Assembly: GCA_964445115.1 (NCBI GenBank)
Contig: CAYUJU010000010.1
Location: forward strand, 3,013 to 67,012
DNA length: 64,000 nt
Source of the DNA: CAIJXJ01 sp964445115
Lineage (GTDB): Bacteria > Pseudomonadota > Gammaproteobacteria > Burkholderiales > Methylophilaceae
Direction: 5' to 3'
A program made the translations under genes and the position numbers. Of this stretch, positions 34,826 through 43,790 are shown in pieces. The number at the start of each line of letters is the position of its first letter. Positions within the stretch are counted from its first letter, which is position 1. Under the pieces are notes generated by a model. That model searched no databases, was not told the DNA's origin, and saw only the letters and a program-made list of their open reading frames with translations.

Positions 34826-35983
34826 TCAAACGGTGAACTTCGACACCATTTCGTTCAGGGCCGCTGCCTTCTGCGACAGATGCTGCGACATGCCGTGGAA
34901 CGCATTTGCCTCCTCTGCATTCTGACGCGACAGGCCTTCGATGTAGGTCACGGCTTCAGTAATTCCGCCGGTCGCTGCTTCCTGCTGGGTCGCGAGTGTC
35001 GCGATCGTATCGGACATCGACACGATCTCCTGCACAGCCCCTACGATACCATTCAGGGCATCTTCGGCCATCTTGGCGCTGCCAGCTGCCGCGTTCGCGT
35101 CCTGCTGTTTCTCCTGCACCGTACGGGCTACCTGCTGAGACTTGTTCTGCAGACTGGTGATGATCTGGGTGATTTCTTCCGTGGACTTGCTGGTACGCTG
35201 CGACAGGTTACGGACCTCGTCCGCCACCACCGCGAAGCCGCGACCGGCTTCACCGGCACGCGCTGCCTCAATCGCGGCGTTCAGGGCCAACAGATTGGTC
35301 TGCTCGGAAATGTCGCGAATCACCTGCATCACGGAACTGATCTTGTTGATTTCGTCCTGCAGCGAAGTGATGGACTCGGCGATCCCCTGCACATCATTCG
35401 AAATGGTATCCAGCGAGCGGATGGTTTCGCCGACAACCTTGCTGCCGCCGACCGCGGCAGAGTTGGCGCTCTTGGCAGAGGAGGCGACACGGTTGGCTTG
35501 CGCCGAGACGTCCTTCACCTGTCCGGCCAATTGCATGATGCTGCCAGCGATCTGTGCGGTGTGGTCCCCCTGGCTGGCGATCGCTTCCTTGGTACGCAAC
35601 GCGATCGCGCTCATGTCATCGGCCGACCGCCCCAGTTCACCCGAGGTCTGGGTTACGCCCTGAATCAGCGTCGCGACCCCCTTGCGGGCACGGTCCGACT
35701 CATAGGCCATCCAGGAAAAATCATCCTTGCCCGCCAGCCCGAACCTCTTGGAGAGATCGCCGCTAGCGATGGTCATGAGGTTGCGGGCAATCGCTTCGGC
35801 TCTCTTGGCAGAACGAAAACCGAACCACAGCGCGGTAATCACGTTCAGAACCAGAAATGTGGCAATGACCGGGAGCGAGTTATCGAAGTACACCACGATA
35901 AACCCAACCCCCTCCAGCATCGAAAGGATCAGGAACTGCTTCTTCAAATTGAAATTCTGTATAAGCTTTTCCAGGATTTCCAT
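34826..35983 (-). CDS. Methyl-accepting chemotaxis protein without periplasmic sensor
   Basis: A 385-residue chemoreceptor. Two hydrophobic helices (about 17-34 and 37-55) are joined by only a few residues, so there is no periplasmic ligand domain. A short HAMP-like stretch follows (around 55-110), then a long coiled-coil signalling domain. Its hairpin tip, EQTNLLALNAAIEAARAGEAGRGFAVVADEVR, binds CheA/CheW. The C-terminus lacks the CheR/CheB pentapeptide. Input could come through the membrane helices or the cytoplasm. No che genes lie in the window. Confidence 0.92.
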   Translation of the reverse strand: MEILEKLIQNFNLKKQFLILSMLEGVGFIVVYFDNSLPVIATFLVLNVITALWFGFRSAKRAEAIARNLMTIASGDLSKRFGLAGKDDFSWMAYESDRARKGVATLIQGVTQTSGELGRSADDMSAIALRTKEAIASQGDHTAQIAGSIMQLAGQVKDVSAQANRVASSAKSANSAAVGGSKVVGETIRSLDTISNDVQGIAESITSLQDEINKISSVMQVIRDISEQTNLLALNAAIEAARAGEAGRGFAVVADEVRNLSQRTSKSTEEITQIITSLQNKSQQVARTVQEKQQDANAAAGSAKMAEDALNGIVGAVQEIVSMSDTIATLATQQEAATGGITEAVTYIEGLSRQNAEEANAFHGMSQHLSQKAAALNEMVSKFTV

Positions 35984-36062
35984 CTTGACTCCACCTTGAG
36001 GAAATATTTTTTGTTATCGTACAACGAATTCGAGACTTGAATACGCCCGCAGACGCAAGATT

Positions 36063-36749
36063 CTAGTTGTTTTCGCACAATCTACCATAGTCCAGCAGAC
36101 TAGCCACTACCCGATAGTCAGCAATCGCGCTAAAACTGACTTCTGCGATGAGCGGCGCCTCCAGGCGCTCACGCAGTGCCGACACGTTTTCTGCAGACGC
36201 GGCCATGCCAGGTTCGACATGATTCGCGACCCATCCCGCAATCGTCAAGCCGCGCGTGCGTATCGCCTCGGCAGTAAGCAAGGCGTGGCTGAGGCAACCG
36301 AGGCGCATCCCCACCACCAACACGACTGGCAACCCAAGGGCCACGGCCAGATCCGCCGTGTCTTCACGCGCGTTCAGGGGAACCCGAAACCCGCCAACGC
36401 CCTCCACGACAAGCCTGTCGACCAAAGCACTCGCCTCGGCAAAGGCCGTTGTAATGCGGGACATTTCGATACGTTGCCCAGCCCATGCCGCCGCGACATG
36501 CGGCGCGACTGGCGGCTGGAACGCATAAGGATTCACGAGGGACAGCGGCAATTCGACGTTGGACGCCGTACGCAGAGAGTTGACGTCGTCCGACATCCAG
36601 ACACCAGCTTCAAGCTGACATCCCGCTGCGACAGGTTTCATCCCTGCCGAGCGGAAGCCACGCTGGGCGAACCCGTAGACCAGCGCAGAGGAAATCAGGG
36701 TCTTGCCGACACCGGTGTCGGTGCCGGTCACGAAGTATCCGGCACTCAT
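36063..36749 (-). CDS. bioD: Dethiobiotin synthetase
   Basis: ATP-dependent carboxylation of DAPA to dethiobiotin. It has 228 residues. The P-loop is GTDTGVGKT at residues 9-17, followed by GMKPVAAGC (substrate lysine) and the VEGVGGFRVPLN segment. It is the last gene of the bioB-F-H-C-D run and overlaps bioC by four bases. Confidence 0.96.
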   Translation of the reverse strand: MSAGYFVTGTDTGVGKTLISSALVYGFAQRGFRSAGMKPVAAGCQLEAGVWMSDDVNSLRTASNVELPLSLVNPYAFQPPVAPHVAAAWAGQRIEMSRITTAFAEASALVDRLVVEGVGGFRVPLNAREDTADLAVALGLPVVLVVGMRLGCLSHALLTAEAIRTRGLTIAGWVANHVEPGMAASAENVSALRERLEAPLIAEVSFSAIADYRVVASLLDYGRLCENN

Positions 36750-37609
36750 CGATGAAAGCTGACCGGACTGACGCCTGCGGGAAGCTCCGACTGCGGTGAT
36801 TTCCAGGCATGTCCGTAGACCACTTCAAAGGTCGCCGGCAATTTGCCATCTTGCCGGAACTGCTCGTAATTCTCAGTCATCTGTTTCAGAAATCCCTTGC
36901 CTTCCAGCCCGCGCCGACGACCCTGGGCGGCATTTCGCGCACCGATCGCCTGCAGGTCGCGCATGACGCCGAGCACATCGTCATAAGTCAGGACAAAATG
37001 CTCCACATCCAATACTGGGGCCGTGAAGCCGTTGCGCACCAGCGCGTCGCCGATGTCATGCATATCGATGAAACGGCTGACGTGCACGTGTGCCGGATCG
37101 GCTGAGGAGGCGACACGTAACTCCTTGAGCGTATCGGGACCGAAAGTGCTGAACATCAGGAGTCCTTCAGGACGCAGTGCGCGCGACAGGCCGGCGAAGG
37201 TCCGATCCAGATCGTTGCACCACTGGATGGCCAGGCTGGACCAGACAAAGTCCAGGCTTTGGTCGGCCAACGGCAGTTGCTCAATATCGGCACAAATCGC
37301 GTGCCGAGGAGTACCCAGCCACTTTTTCCACCATGGCTGGGCCGACGAGGCGTGGCGCAGCATGCCCAAGGCGATATCCAGTGCGACCACGCGACTATCG
37401 GGGTAGCGCTCTGCCAGACTGCGTGTCGCGTGGCCCGTGCCGGACCCGGCATCCAGTATCATGCGCGGCTTCAGGTTGATGTAATCAAGCCGTGACAGCA
37501 TGCGCGCCCGCACCTCCTTCTGCAGGATGGCCGCCGCATCGTAGCTGGCCGCGGCACGGTCGAAACTTGCACGTACCCGTGCCTTGTCGATCAGGTATTC
37601 ATCCTGCAT
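36746..37609 (-). CDS. bioC: Malonyl-ACP O-methyltransferase
   Basis: SAM-dependent methyltransferase that caps malonyl-ACP so the fatty-acid machinery can build pimeloyl-ACP. It has 287 residues. Family start RVRASFDRAAASYDAAAILQ, SAM motif I LDAGSGTGHATRSLA near residue 55, and the DFVWSSLAIQWCNDL segment typical of BioC. ATG 37609 was chosen because it matches the family start; it overlaps the bioH 3' end by 11 bases, fitting tight coupling. Confidence 0.94.
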   Translation of the reverse strand: MQDEYLIDKARVRASFDRAAASYDAAAILQKEVRARMLSRLDYINLKPRMILDAGSGTGHATRSLAERYPDSRVVALDIALGMLRHASSAQPWWKKWLGTPRHAICADIEQLPLADQSLDFVWSSLAIQWCNDLDRTFAGLSRALRPEGLLMFSTFGPDTLKELRVASSADPAHVHVSRFIDMHDIGDALVRNGFTAPVLDVEHFVLTYDDVLGVMRDLQAIGARNAAQGRRRGLEGKGFLKQMTENYEQFRQDGKLPATFEVVYGHAWKSPQSELPAGVSPVSFHR

Positions 37610-38366
37610 GGCTAGGGTTCCTGATGGCGGCAACAAAGGCCGCCGGGTGGGAGAGAAAGGGCGCATGCGAAGCGCCAGGAATTTCATGCAATTGCGCGTC
37701 CGGCAAGTGTTGCGCCATCCAGCGCGCCGCGGCGATGGGCGCCAGCGTGTCGCGATTGCCGTGGATCAACTGGACGGGCAGATGCAACCCGGTACAAGCC
37801 GCGCGCAAATCTGTGTCCAGCAGCACTTCCAGCGCTGCCAGCATCACGTGCGGCGCCGGGGCCGGGCGGGAAGCAAACTGCTCCTGCAACGCGCGCATCT
37901 GCTGACGCGAGGACTCCCCACCAAAGGCTTGCAGGCCGAGGAACCGTGACATGCTGGGATGATAGTCCGCCGCCACCTGCTCGGCGAAGTTTCGAAAGAC
38001 TTCTGGAGCCACACCATGGTGCCAATCATGTTGATTGACGAAGCAGGGTGTGCTGCCGATCAGCACCAGCCGTTGCACGCGCTCAGGAAAGTCCAGCGCG
38101 AGCCGCATGGCCACCTCGCCGCCGAATGACCAGCCTGCCAGGATAGACTGCGGTGGCACGTGCCGTGCAACGACTTCCGCGATACGGGACAAGGTATAGG
38201 GCTGACAGGCCGGACTGTGCCCCATGCCCGGCAAATCGATCAGATGCAGGCGGTAATCCTCTGCCAGGGCGTCGCACACCCCGCGCCATACCCCCCCGTG
38301 CATGCCCCATCCGTGCAGGAACACCATATCCGGCCCGTGGCCGGTGATGTCGACATGTAACGTCAT
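37599..38366 (-). CDS. bioH: Pimeloyl-ACP methyl ester esterase
   Basis: Alpha/beta hydrolase that removes the methyl cap from pimeloyl-ACP methyl ester and so ends the BioC-BioH route. It has 255 residues. HGWGMHGGVW forms the oxyanion region, the nucleophile elbow is GWSFGG (Ser near residue 80), and the catalytic His is in GASHAPFLSHP near the C-terminus. It lies between bioF and bioC with short overlaps, which supports BioH over a general esterase. Confidence 0.93.
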   Translation of the reverse strand: MTLHVDITGHGPDMVFLHGWGMHGGVWRGVCDALAEDYRLHLIDLPGMGHSPACQPYTLSRIAEVVARHVPPQSILAGWSFGGEVAMRLALDFPERVQRLVLIGSTPCFVNQHDWHHGVAPEVFRNFAEQVAADYHPSMSRFLGLQAFGGESSRQQMRALQEQFASRPAPAPHVMLAALEVLLDTDLRAACTGLHLPVQLIHGNRDTLAPIAAARWMAQHLPDAQLHEIPGASHAPFLSHPAAFVAAIRNPSHAG

Positions 38367-39535
38367 GCCACCACTATTTTTTCTGCGGCTTGTAAGGCAG
38401 CAATCAGGCGTGCGATGTGCTCGTGCCGATGTGCCGCGGAAAGCGAAATGCGAAGCCGTGCCGTGCCCTGTGGGACGGTGGGAGGGCGAATCGCCGGCAC
38501 CAGAATGCCTTGCTCACGCAGGATCTCGCTCACGCGCAGCGCCGCCTCGTTACTCCCGACGATCAAGGGCTGGATTGGCGTATCTGAGGCGGCAAGCTGC
38601 CAGCGCTGCAGACGCAACCCGCTTTTCAGTGCTGCGATCAGGGATTGCAGTTGTTCGCGCCGCGCATGCTCCTGCTCGATGATGGGGAGCGCCGCCAGCA
38701 GCGCGCCCGCCAGTGCAGGCGGCGTAGCGGTGGTGTAAATGTAAGGACGCGCTTTCTGCAGCAGGTAATCGATCATGACCGGATCACCTGCCACGAAGGC
38801 TCCGGCAACGCCGGCCGCCTTGCCCAGGGTTGCCATGTAAATGATGCGAGAGCTGCTGACGCCGAAGTGTTCCAGCACGCCACGACCGTGTTGCCCCAGC
38901 ACGCCGAAGCCGTGCGCATCATCCAGCATCAGCCAGGCATCGTAGCGTTCGCAGAGGGCGAGCAGCGCCGGCACGGGCGCCAGATCGCCGTCCATACTGA
39001 AGACCGCATCAGCGAGCACTAACTTTCGCTTGGCACTGCTTGCGGCCAACATCTGTTCCAACGCCTCCAGATCCTGATGGGCGTAGCGATTAAGCGATGC
39101 ACGCGACAGCACGGCCGCATCGTTCAGGGAGGCATGATTGAGTTTGTCGGCGAATATCGCATCATGGCGGCCAACCAGGGCCGTGACCACCGCGAGGTTA
39201 GCCATGTAGCCGGTAGAGAAAGTCAGTGCGGCAGGCAGGCCAACGAACGCCGCCAGCGCCTGTTCCAGCATCTGGTGCATACGGTGATGGCCGGTAATGA
39301 GGTGCGAGGCACCGCTGCCGGCGCCTGCCGAAGCCGCAGTCTCCTGCATGGCAGCGATCAGGCGCGGATCCGCCGCCAGCCCGAGGTAGTCGTTACTGCA
39401 GAACGACAGCACCTCGGCACCATCCACCTGCATCACAGGCTGCTGCATACCATCGACCAGCCGGCGGCGGCGCAGGAGGCCTTCCGACTCACGCTGCGTC
39501 AACTCAGCCCTCAGGTCGGACCAGGGCGATGTCAC
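38363..39535 (-). CDS. bioF: 8-amino-7-oxononanoate synthase
   Basis: PLP enzyme that condenses pimeloyl-ACP with alanine. It has 390 residues. Motifs: FCSNDYLGLAADPRL, GSGASHLITGHHRMH, DDAHGFGVLG, and the Schiff-base lysine in MATLGKAAGVAGAFVAG (near residue 236). It overlaps bioH by four bases and follows bioB by 9 bp. Confidence 0.96.
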   Translation of the reverse strand: MTSPWSDLRAELTQRESEGLLRRRRLVDGMQQPVMQVDGAEVLSFCSNDYLGLAADPRLIAAMQETAASAGAGSGASHLITGHHRMHQMLEQALAAFVGLPAALTFSTGYMANLAVVTALVGRHDAIFADKLNHASLNDAAVLSRASLNRYAHQDLEALEQMLAASSAKRKLVLADAVFSMDGDLAPVPALLALCERYDAWLMLDDAHGFGVLGQHGRGVLEHFGVSSSRIIYMATLGKAAGVAGAFVAGDPVMIDYLLQKARPYIYTTATPPALAGALLAALPIIEQEHARREQLQSLIAALKSGLRLQRWQLAASDTPIQPLIVGSNEAALRVSEILREQGILVPAIRPPTVPQGTARLRISLSAAHRHEHIARLIAALQAAEKIVVA

Positions 39536-39544
39536 GCAGATTCC

Positions 39545-40534
39545 TTAACGTTGTTCCGGCTTGATGCCGAGCTTGGCAAACAGCGCCTGATCACGGCTGA
39601 CATCCGGGTTGCCGGTGGTGAGGAGCTTCTCGCCGTAGAAAATCGAATTGGCGCCAGCAAGGAAACACAGGGCCTGCAGCTCATCGGTCATGCGCTCACG
39701 ACCAGCGGACAGGCGCACATAGCTTTCCGGCATGGTAATCCGTGCAGCCGCAATAGTGCGGACGAACTCGAACGGATCGAGTTCCTCGGTGCCGTCCAAC
39801 GGCGTCCCTTCGACCTGGGTCAGCAGGTTGATCGGCACGCTCTCGGGCGGTTGTTCCATGTTGGCCAGTTGCGCTAACAGACCAGCACGCTGGTTGCGGG
39901 ACTCGCCCATGCCAACAATGCCGCCACAGCAAACGTTGATGCCCACATCGCGCACGCGATCCAGCGTTTCCAGACGATCCTGGTAGGTGCGGGTGGAGAT
40001 CACCTCACCGTAAAATTCCGGCGCCGTGTCGAGATTGTGGTTGTAGTAATCGAGGCCGGCTTCCTTCAGCTGTTCGGCTTGCCCTTCCTTCAGCATGCCC
40101 AGCGTGGCGCAAGTTTCGAGGCCCAGCGCCTTCACTTCCTCGATCATCTTCAGCACCGGCTCCAGATCGCGCTGCTTGGGACCACGCCAAGCCGCACCCA
40201 TACAGAAGCGCGAGGCGCCGTTTTCCTTCGCGGCACGAGCAGCAGCAACCACTTCGTCCAGTTGCAGCAGGTCTTCGTTTTCCACACCCGTGTGGTAGCG
40301 GGCCGACTGCGGACAATAGCCGCAATCCTCAGAGCAGCCGCCGGTCTTGATCGACAGCAGGGTGCTAACCTGCACCGCGTTGGGATCGAAATGCTGGCGG
40401 TGGACAGACTGCGCCCGGAAGATCAGGTCGCTGAACGGCAATTCGAACAATGCCGCAATCTCGGCCACGCTCCAGCGATTCACCTCCTGCTTCGGCGTAG
40501 CGGGTTTCACGAATTCAATAGTGGTTTCAAGCAT
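39545..40534 (-). CDS. bioB: Biotin synthase
   Basis: Radical SAM enzyme that inserts sulfur into dethiobiotin. It has 329 residues. The [4Fe-4S] cysteines are C67/C71/C74 in TGGCSEDCGYCPQS. Further conserved segments are CMGAAWRGPKQRD, YYNHNLDT, and the [2Fe-2S] arginine/cysteine region CCGGIVGMGES. The start overlaps the end of the upstream membrane-protein gene by eight bases. Confidence 0.97.
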   Translation of the reverse strand: MLETTIEFVKPATPKQEVNRWSVAEIAALFELPFSDLIFRAQSVHRQHFDPNAVQVSTLLSIKTGGCSEDCGYCPQSARYHTGVENEDLLQLDEVVAAARAAKENGASRFCMGAAWRGPKQRDLEPVLKMIEEVKALGLETCATLGMLKEGQAEQLKEAGLDYYNHNLDTAPEFYGEVISTRTYQDRLETLDRVRDVGINVCCGGIVGMGESRNQRAGLLAQLANMEQPPESVPINLLTQVEGTPLDGTEELDPFEFVRTIAAARITMPESYVRLSAGRERMTDELQALCFLAGANSIFYGEKLLTTGNPDVSRDQALFAKLGIKPEQR

Positions 40535-40952
40535 GTTCTACCTCAACAGTCATGTCCTGCCAGTTTTCCTTGTTGGCGCGCAAGATGTCACGAATGCCCA
40601 GTGGCAGGATCACCAGCAGACTGATCCCCCACACAGCCGGCCAGAACATCGGCAAGTGTAATGGGCCAAAATTGAGCACGCCCGGCACCCAGTTCGACAT
40701 CTGCGGGCTGAAATTCAGCACGACCACCAGCGAACCGGTGAGGCCGTAGAACCGATAACCGGCGGGATACAGATAATCGCGCACCCGCTGGTTGGGGTGA
40801 TGTGCAATCGAAGCGTGTACGAAGATGGAGGCAGCGATCCACAGCAGCATCGGAATGATCAGTGGCATCAGCATGGTGGCGAGGATGGAAAGCTGGGTAA
40901 AAATCTTGGCGGCGCGCCGTTGCTCGGCGGCGGTAATGGTTTTCGCTGGCAT
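40527..40952 (-). CDS. Membrane protein of unknown function, coupled to bioB
   Basis: A 141-residue protein I do not recognise. Helices are visible at about 20-50, 68-85 and 98-122. The segment HPNQRVRDYLYPAGYRFYGLTGS sits between helices 1 and 2. The N-terminus is basic and the C-terminus acidic. GGAGGCCACATT precedes the ATG. It is the first gene of the bio operon and overlaps bioB by eight bases. A role in biotin or precursor handling is only a guess from position. Confidence 0.7.
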   Translation of the reverse strand: MPAKTITAAEQRRAAKIFTQLSILATMLMPLIIPMLLWIAASIFVHASIAHHPNQRVRDYLYPAGYRFYGLTGSLVVVLNFSPQMSNWVPGVLNFGPLHLPMFWPAVWGISLLVILPLGIRDILRANKENWQDMTVEVEHA

Positions 40953-41007
40953 AATGTGGCCTCCATACCCTGAATGACAAAGCGGAATTATAGTCTGTCA
41001 ACGCAAG

Positions 41008-41709
41008 GTGCCGCAATTGATTGACATTCGATCATTTTTTAATCAGGCCTTGTTCCCGCAACAATGCCTGCTGTGCGGCGACCGTGCCTCACACCTGCCA
41101 CTCTGTACCGCATGCCGGCACGACCTACCTTGGCTGGACAATCCCTGCTGCCCGGTATGCGCCCTGCCGACCGCTGACGGTGCGACGTGTGGCGCCTGCC
41201 TGAAAAAACCGCCTGCCTTTGACGCGACACGTGCGGTGTTGCAATACGCCTACCCCTTCGACGCCTTGCTGCGTCGCCACAAATACGGCAACCTGCTGGC
41301 CGCCTCACGCCTGGCTGGGGCATTGTTGGCTGATCATCTTGACGCGATGCCGTTGCCTGATCTACTGATCCCGATGCCACTACATCCCTTGCGCCTGCGT
41401 GAACGGGGATTCAACCAGGCCAGCGAAATTGCACGGGTTGTCGGCCAGCGCCTGAATCTGCCCGTCATGATGCAAGCCTGCCAACGCACGCGCAACACGC
41501 CCTCGCAGGCCGGGCTACCGCTGGCACAGCGCCGCACCAACCTCAAGGGAGCCTTCACTTGTACGGCTCCGCTTTCCGGGCGCCATGTCGCACTGGTGGA
41601 TGACGTGATGACCACTGGCGCCAGCCTGGATGCGCTGGCCCGCACGGTGCGGCAAGCCGGCGCGGCGCGGGTGGATTGCTGGGTCGTGGCACGCACGCTA
41701 CGGGATTGA
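41008..41709 (+). CDS. comF: ComF-family phosphoribosyltransferase-like protein
   Basis: ComF/GntX family protein, linked to DNA uptake in naturally competent bacteria. It has 233 residues. The N-terminal zinc ribbon has CLLCGD...CTACRHDLPWLDNPCCPVCALP cysteines, and the C-terminal PRPP-binding site reads ALVDDVMTTGASL near residue 195. PMPLHPLRLRERGFNQ is the family core. The start is GTG 41008, with AAGG just upstream. It is divergent from the bio operon and convergent with mshN. Confidence 0.9.
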   Translation: MPQLIDIRSFFNQALFPQQCLLCGDRASHLPLCTACRHDLPWLDNPCCPVCALPTADGATCGACLKKPPAFDATRAVLQYAYPFDALLRRHKYGNLLAASRLAGALLADHLDAMPLPDLLIPMPLHPLRLRERGFNQASEIARVVGQRLNLPVMMQACQRTRNTPSQAGLPLAQRRTNLKGAFTCTAPLSGRHVALVDDVMTTGASLDALARTVRQAGAARVDCWVVARTLRD

Positions 41710-41731
41710 GCGCGCGTCGAGAAGATAAAGG

Positions 41732-42877
41732 TTACGGCTGCTTCAATTCCGCCAGACGCTGGTCGACAAAACGCGTCAATTGCGGCGTGAGTTGCCCCGT
41801 ATCGCGCGCGCGCTGGAACGCCGCCAGGGCGTCCTGATGCTTGCCGATCTGCTCCAGGGAGATGCCAACCCCCACCAGCCAGGTCGGCATGGCCGGGTCG
41901 GCATTCAAGGCTGTCAGGTAGTGCTGCACGGCCTCGTCGTGACGACCCTGACGTTGCAGCAACGCCGCATAGAATCCCTGATATTCCGGGTCCGCTGCCC
42001 CTGACTTCAGCCCTTGTTCCAGCGTCGCCACCCCTGTGGCGAGATCCCCCGACTCTACCTGAATACGTGCCAGCGTTATGCGGAACGTGCTCTGTTCTGG
42101 CGCAAGCACAAGTCCATCCTGCAGCAGCGCCGTCGCCTCGGGATGATGCCGCGCATCGACCAGCAAACCAACCAGCATCTGTCGCGCATCCGTGTGGCGG
42201 GGATTGGTGTCGAGCACTTTGCGCAGCAGGTCCTGCGCTTCCGCGACGCGGCCCTGCTGCAGGGCGGTGACCGCCTGCCGATAGGTGTTTTCTGCCTGTT
42301 GCGAGGCGCTGACCGTTTTCAATGGACGGGACGGGCCTCCCGCCGGACCCACGCTCTGCCTTGGCTTGGGTGCCGCTTCAACATCCGGCGGCAAGCTTGC
42401 AGGCGGGGCAGCCTGCTGTGGCTCGGAAGCACGACGTGATTTCGGCTCCAAACGCCGCTCCGGCACGGATGAGATGGTCATGTCCAACCCCGTGAGTCTC
42501 TTTTCTGCCGCCGGAGCAGCCTCAGCGGCTGCGGGAACTGCAGGCACTTCGGCCACCGCAGGCGGCGGCACGTAACCGCCTGGTTCGGGCGCAGGAGTGG
42601 GCGCCACAACGGCCGGGGCAGCAACCTGCACTTGGGTACTTTGCGGCTGGGTTGTCTGCAACTGCGGCGAGCGCTCGGCGCGCGTGCCCCACCACCAGGC
42701 TGCACCTGCCAACATCATCAGGACCACGCCCAAGGCCAGCACTAGCGCCCACTTCGGGAACGCACTTTCCCGTCCCATCTCGGCAACAGCCCGCACCTCA
42801 CCAGCAAGAGGTGCCGTTCTGTCGGCGGCGGCATTGCGCTGCTCCAGGTCTTTCAACATCTGATTGATCAGGCTCAT
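41732..42877 (-). CDS. mshN: MSHA biogenesis protein MshN (TPR protein)
   Basis: Last gene of the pilus locus. It has 381 residues. The short cytoplasmic N-terminus MSLINQMLKDLEQR is diagnostic for MshN. A membrane helix follows (about 42-62), then a Pro/Ala-rich linker (75-195) and tetratricopeptide repeats (about 195-375: NTYRQAVTALQQGRVAEAQDLL and on). MshN probably acts as a periplasmic scaffold. It overlaps mshM by four bases. Confidence 0.9.
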   Translation of the reverse strand: MSLINQMLKDLEQRNAAADRTAPLAGEVRAVAEMGRESAFPKWALVLALGVVLMMLAGAAWWWGTRAERSPQLQTTQPQSTQVQVAAPAVVAPTPAPEPGGYVPPPAVAEVPAVPAAAEAAPAAEKRLTGLDMTISSVPERRLEPKSRRASEPQQAAPPASLPPDVEAAPKPRQSVGPAGGPSRPLKTVSASQQAENTYRQAVTALQQGRVAEAQDLLRKVLDTNPRHTDARQMLVGLLVDARHHPEATALLQDGLVLAPEQSTFRITLARIQVESGDLATGVATLEQGLKSGAADPEYQGFYAALLQRQGRHDEAVQHYLTALNADPAMPTWLVGVGISLEQIGKHQDALAAFQRARDTGQLTPQLTRFVDQRLAELKQP

Positions 42878-43788
42878 GGCAACTTCCCGTAATAGGCCAT
42901 CGCACCGACGACAGCCGCCACGCCCAACAGCGCCGCAACAATCGCCACCGCGATGCCAATCCGCCGCGACGCGGGAGCTCTTGTGGCACCCGTATCACGA
43001 GCAGCAGCGGCTACATCGGCGCGCGAGATCATCTGACGCCCCTTACCGAAAGCCGCCAGCAGCGCCTTATGCGCCAGGATGTTGACCAACCTGGGAATGC
43101 CCTTGGTACGACGGCGAATTTCCGCCAGCGCGCCGCGACTGAACATGCGCCCCCCCTGATAGCCCGCCACCACCAGTCGGTGATTCAGGTAGAAATGCAA
43201 TTCGTCATGCGTCAGCGCATTGAGTCGATAATCGAAGGTAATCCGCTGCTTGAGTTGACGGATGGAAGGATGGTCGAGTTTTTGATCCAGTTCCGGCTGG
43301 CCAAAAATCACCACCTGCAGCAGTTTGGCTTTCTCGGTTTCAAGATTGGTCAGCAGCCGCAGCGACTCCATCGTCTCCAGTGGCATCGCCTGCGCCTCGT
43401 CGAGGCAGACCAGCACACGCTTGCCCTCTCCCGAGTATTCCAGCAGGGTCTGGTTCAGTGACTTCAACAGGTGGTGCTGCCCCATGGTTGGGTCGACTTC
43501 GATGCCCAGTTCTTCCGCAAGCGCCATCATCAGTGCTTGCGATTCCAGGTTAGGATTGGGAATGTAGGCGATCTTGAATTCCGGGCCCAGCGTGCTCATG
43601 AACTTGCGGCAGAGCAGGGTCTTGCCGGTGCCGACTTCGCCCGTGATCTTGATGAAGCCTTCGCCGGTGCGGGCCGCGATCAGCAGGGTGTTCAGTGCCT
43701 CCTGATACCCGGACGAGGAGAAGAAAAAGGTCGTATCCGGGGTGATGCTGAAGGGAAATTCCCGCAGCCCGAAATGTTCCAGATACAT
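42874..43788 (-). CDS. mshM: MSHA biogenesis ATPase MshM (ExeA-like)
   Basis: AAA-type ATPase of the ExeA/GspA group. It has 304 residues. The family start is MYLEHFGLREFPFSITPDT. Walker A is GEVGTGKT (about residues 51-58) and Walker B is VLVCLDEAQ (about 128). A C-terminal membrane helix lies near 275-297. Unlike ExeA, no peptidoglycan-binding domain follows. It probably helps place or assemble the MshL secretin. Two bases separate it from mshL. Confidence 0.92.
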   Translation of the reverse strand: MYLEHFGLREFPFSITPDTTFFFSSSGYQEALNTLLIAARTGEGFIKITGEVGTGKTLLCRKFMSTLGPEFKIAYIPNPNLESQALMMALAEELGIEVDPTMGQHHLLKSLNQTLLEYSGEGKRVLVCLDEAQAMPLETMESLRLLTNLETEKAKLLQVVIFGQPELDQKLDHPSIRQLKQRITFDYRLNALTHDELHFYLNHRLVVAGYQGGRMFSRGALAEIRRRTKGIPRLVNILAHKALLAAFGKGRQMISRADVAAAARDTGATRAPASRRIGIAVAIVAALLGVAAVVGAMAYYGKLP

Positions 43789-43790
43789 GG

